Source: Nitrospira sp. (GTDB taxonomy: Bacteria > Nitrospirota > Nitrospiria > Nitrospirales > Nitrospiraceae). From it: 7,325 bases of DNA. Position numbers and translations under genes: made by a program. The notes under the pieces were generated by a model, which was not told where the DNA came from, searched no databases, and saw nothing but the letters and a program-made list of their open reading frames with translations. The DNA lies in contig SWDL01000004.1 in assembly GCA_005116795.1 (NCBI GenBank), positions 1 through 7,325 of the forward strand, given 5' to 3'. Shown here piece by piece: positions 5,461-7,325 of this stretch; position 1 is the first letter of the stretch, and each line of letters opens with the position of its first letter.

Positions 5461-6627
5461 TCACGCCTCCGTCTTGGCATCACCCAGAAGTCCGATGGCT
5501 CGGCGGAGCTGCGTTCTAGTCCCGAGGAGGACAATGATATCGCCCACATCCAATTGGGTCGAGGCTGACGGGTTCGATTCCGTGACACCCGCTCGGGTCC
5601 AGGCGATGATGGAAGCGCCGGTTCGCGGACGAATCGACAACTGCTCGATGCTTTTCCCTAAGGCCGGCGAGTCGGCCTCGACACGCCACGTTTCCACCTC
5701 GACATCCGACAACGTCCCTCCCCGGAGGTGATGGGCCAGCTCCGGAAGGGAGCCGCGCCGCAGCAGGGCATAGCCCTCGCGTCGCACCTGCTCGGCCTTT
5801 TGCAAGATAAACTCCTGCGGCAGGCGATAGGTGCGGAGCACCAGGGTAAAAATCTCGATCGACGTTTCAAATTCCTCCGGAACGACCTCGTCGGCGCCGA
5901 GCTGATGCAGCTCCTCCAGCTCTCGCAGATAGCGCGTGCGCACCACGATGTGCAAGGCAGGATTGAGGGTCTTCGCGATCTGCACCGCCCGCCTCGCGGA
6001 AAACGGATCGGAGATGGCCAGCACAAACACGCGCGCCTCTTCGATGCGGACGTGGCGGAGCACGCTGGGGTTCGTCGCATCTCCGTAGTAGATCGGCACG
6101 CCGCTTTGAGAGGCTTGGCGGACTCCTTCGCCGTCCAGATCCAACACCACGAAGGGGATCTCCGTGTCTTGCAACACCCGAGAGAGATTCTGCCCGTTCA
6201 GGCCATAGCCCACGACCACGACATGGTCCTTGATCTTCAGGTGACGCCCGACGGTCTCACCCAGGTGCGCCGTCGCGTGACCGGGGAGCCAATGACGAAG
6301 GCGCTGCAGCGCTTCCGTGCGTCTGGCGAGTTTGGGGGCCCACTGCATGAGAAAGGGCGTGATGCCCATCGTAAGGACCGCCACCGCGAGAAAGACCTGA
6401 TAGAACTCATCCGTCAGGAGGCGGTGCGCCAGGCCTTCCTGCGCCAGAATGAAGCCGAACTCCCCGACCTGCGCCAGCGCGAATCCGGCCAGGATGGCGG
6501 CGCGCAGAGGGTATCCCATCGCGATCATCGAGGCAGCCCCCGTGACGAACTTACCCAGGAGCACCGCCGCGACGGCGGCGAAAATCAAGATCGGATACGC
6601 GAAGAGAATCCGGACATCCAGCAGCAT
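5461..6627 (-). pseudogene. KefB/KefC-type K+/H+ antiporter, truncated at its 5' end
   Basis: C-terminal 388 residues of a CPA2-family monovalent cation/proton antiporter. Counting from the ATG at 6625-6627, residues 1-96 hold the last membrane helices, including the segment GMLLD...FALAQVGEFGFILAQEGL. Residues about 133-250 are the TrkA-N (RCK) nucleotide-binding domain with VVVVGYGLNGQNL (GxGxxG) and D163 of VLDLDGEG. Residues about 305-385 are a TrkA-C domain ending LDVGDIIVLLGTRTQL. Family members are usually around 650 residues, so about 270-290 N-terminal residues and most membrane helices are missing. Upstream of GMLLD the frame continues, but through sequence antisense to rsmA. A transporter with fewer than half its helices is unlikely to work. 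If the join is an assembly error, the real gene is intact elsewhere. Confidence 0.85.
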
Positions 6628-6634
6628 GCCGATG
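6625..6634. other. Junction of truncated antiporter gene and truncated rsmA
   Basis: Left of this point the minus strand encodes conserved antiporter sequence up to IGMLLD; right of it the plus strand encodes conserved RsmA sequence from about ADVRLVL. The hexamer GCCGAT (6628-6633) fits both parents: it reads ATCGGC (Ile-Gly) in the antiporter and GCCGAT (Ala-Asp) in rsmA. This suggests a join at a 6-8 bp microhomology, but the parent sequences are not visible. No insertion sequence, target duplication or att-like repeat is present. Confidence 0.7.
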
Positions 6635-6963
6635 TGCGGCTCGTGCTGGCGTTGCCGCCAGGAGCATTTCGGCCGCCACCCAAAGTGCGCTCCGCGTTGG
6701 TCACCGTCCGATTTCATCCCGCGGCACCGGCCCCGCTCGACCAGCCACTCTTCGAGCGGCTGGTCCAGTCCGTGTTCATGCGCCGGCGGAAGACGCTGTC
6801 GAACGCGTTGCTCGCATTCTCCGAATCTGCGCGGCTGGCTCCGGCAGATGCCCTGGCGCGAGCGTCCATCGACGGCCGCCGCCGCCCTGAAACGCTCGGC
6901 ATTGCGGAACTGGCTCGCCTCGCAGACGTCTACGCGACCGTTTCCCCAGCCCCTGGCCCCTAA
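6628..6963 (+). pseudogene. rsmA: 16S rRNA dimethyladenosine transferase, C-terminal fragment
   Basis: RsmA (KsgA) normally dimethylates two adjacent adenosines near the 3' end of 16S rRNA. Only the last 111 codons are present, out of a usual length of about 270. The visible part has the conserved PPGAFRPPPKV (6655-6687), then LVQSVFMRRRKTLSNALL and IDGRRRPETLGIAELARLADV, all standard for the C-terminal domain. The SAM-binding Rossmann core and the catalytic N-[IL]-PY motif are missing. The frame is open far upstream, but only as sequence antisense to the antiporter gene, so no proper start or ribosome-binding site exists. The fragment would not be an active enzyme. Either the gene was cut by a deletion or the contig is chimeric. 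Confidence 0.88.
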
Positions 6964-6991
6964 CCTCCAGCCTCCGGTTTCCAGCCTCTAG
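6964..6991. repeat. Degenerate 7-bp tandem repeat after rsmA
   Basis: Four adjacent 7-mers (CCTCCAG, CCTCCGG, TTTCCAG, CCTCTAG) start directly after the rsmA stop codon. The 9-mer TCCAGCCTC is repeated at 6966-6974 and 6980-6988. It is another example of the short-period arrays found in the gaps of this window. Confidence 0.5.
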
Positions 6992-7008
6992 GCCCGGTCC
7001 GCTGGCTG

Positions 7009-7017
7009 TGCTATAGT
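7009..7017 (+). promoter_or_regulatory. Extended -10 promoter upstream of RNase J
   Basis: TGCTATAGT matches the extended -10 pattern TGnTATAAT with one mismatch. The -35 region 17 nt upstream (TAGGCC at 6989-6994) is poor, as often seen for extended -10 promoters. Initiation near 7024 would give a leader of about 135 nt for the gene starting at 7159. Confidence 0.5.
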
Positions 7018-7075
7018 TTTCGCCGTAAGTCGTTCATCCCGCCTCGTTTACCTCAGGCGCACCCAGCGGCCTGAA

Positions 7076-7129
7076 CGTGCCGCGACTCGCGGCCTCTCGC
7101 GCCTCGGCCCCTCCTCCCGGAGCGGCACG
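7076..7129 (+). promoter_or_regulatory. Structured leader of the RNase J gene
   Basis: The leader holds competing GC-rich stems. GCCGCG (7079-7084) pairs with CGCGGC (7088-7093) over a 3-nt loop. CGTGCCGC (7076-7083) can instead pair with GCGGCACG (7122-7129), and CTCC/GGAG (7111-7114 and 7119-7122) forms a small inner hairpin. The first two are mutually exclusive because they share 7079-7083. No run of T follows, so it is not an obvious terminator. A role in message stability or autoregulation by RNase J is a guess based on how RNase E controls its own leader in E. coli. Confidence 0.4.
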
Positions 7130-7158
7130 GCGAGGGTGTCTGTCGTCTGACGTCAAGA

Positions 7159-7325
7159 ATGCTTGAAATCGTTCCGCTCGGCGGGCTCGGTGAGTTCGGC
7201 ATGAACATGCTCGCGCTCTCGTACGCAGACACCACCATCGTCGTCGACGCCGGCGTCATGTTCCCCGACCCTGAGCAACTGGGCGTGGATCGGATCATTC
7301 CCGATCTCACCTACCTGCAGCAGAA
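7159..7325 (+). CDS. rnj: Ribonuclease J (partial, C-terminus beyond right edge)
   Basis: Metallo-beta-lactamase/beta-CASP ribonuclease with 5'-to-3' exonuclease and endonuclease activity in mRNA decay and rRNA maturation. The first 55 residues are present and match the family N-terminus: MLEIVPLGGLGEFGMNM, then TTIVVDAGVMFPDPEQLGVDRIIPDLTYL. The zinc-binding HxHxDH motif would lie beyond the edge. The ATG at 7159-7161 is chosen because the family begins just before the IxPLGGLGEFG strand and no better start is in frame upstream. No Shine-Dalgarno sequence is visible, and the ATG sits in the 4-nt loop of TCAAG/CTTGA (7153-7157 and 7162-7166). The gene follows the rsmA fragment by 195 bp on the same strand but has its own candidate promoter. 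Confidence 0.93.
   Translation, partial: MLEIVPLGGLGEFGMNMLALSYADTTIVVDAGVMFPDPEQLGVDRIIPDLTYLQQ

Noticed and set aside
5728..6627. Plus-strand open frame of about 300 codons upstream of and in frame with the rsmA fragment
   Set aside because: It is antisense to conserved antiporter coding sequence. Only the part from about 6628 onwards is real RsmA sequence; the continuity of frame is a by-product of GC-rich codon use.
6600..6660. Insertion sequence or integrase-mediated event at the antiporter-rsmA join
   Set aside because: No transposase, terminal inverted repeats, target duplication or att-like core is visible; only a 6-8 bp microhomology fits.

Overview
The window is a compact, GC-rich bacterial chromosome segment. 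The gene repertoire, the style of the N-terminus of the endonuclease III and the RNase J, and the gaps filled with short degenerate GC-rich tandem repeats suggest Nitrospira or a related Nitrospirota lineage. This is an inference from memory of such genomes and is not proven by the sequence; no phylogenetic marker gene is complete enough here to settle it.

Layout. Everything from position 1 to about 6627 is read from the minus strand. In transcriptional order (right to left) it holds: the C-terminal part of a KefB/KefC-type K+/H+ antiporter (6627 to 5461); a promoter and the sulfur-trafficking pair dsrE2-like (5341 to 4811) and tusA-like (4706 to 4458); a 243-bp regulatory gap with tandem 12-mers and candidate promoters; a 116-residue protein of unknown function (4214 to 3864); imidazolonepropionase hutI (3728 to 2457); a fused glutamate formiminotransferase/formimino-THF cyclodeaminase (2325 to 805); ribosomal protein S21 (728 to 534); and the first 155 codons of an endonuclease III gene (467 to the left edge). 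On the plus strand are the last 111 codons of rsmA/ksgA (about 6628 to 6963) and the first 55 codons of RNase J (7159 to the right edge).

How the genes fit together. HutI and the fused FtcD/FchA carry out the last steps of histidine breakdown by the formiminoglutamate route: imidazolonepropionate to formiminoglutamate, then transfer of the formimino group to tetrahydrofolate and cyclisation to methenyl-THF with ammonia release. They therefore link histidine nitrogen and carbon to the folate pool. hutH and hutU are not in the window. DsrE2-like and TusA-like proteins form a typical cytoplasmic persulfide-relay pair.

The most striking structural point is a junction near 6625-6634, where the middle of the antiporter gene (minus strand) runs directly into the middle of rsmA (plus strand). 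The first half of each gene is missing. The simplest reading is one deletion across the 5' halves of two divergent neighbours, with a short shared GCCGAT at the join; a chimeric assembly is the main alternative. Other points of interest are an Asn where HutI normally has its metal-binding Asp, a 7 x 9-bp degenerate tandem array that folds back on inverted copies of itself between hutI and ftcD, similar 7-9-bp arrays in three other gaps, and a highly structured leader ahead of RNase J.
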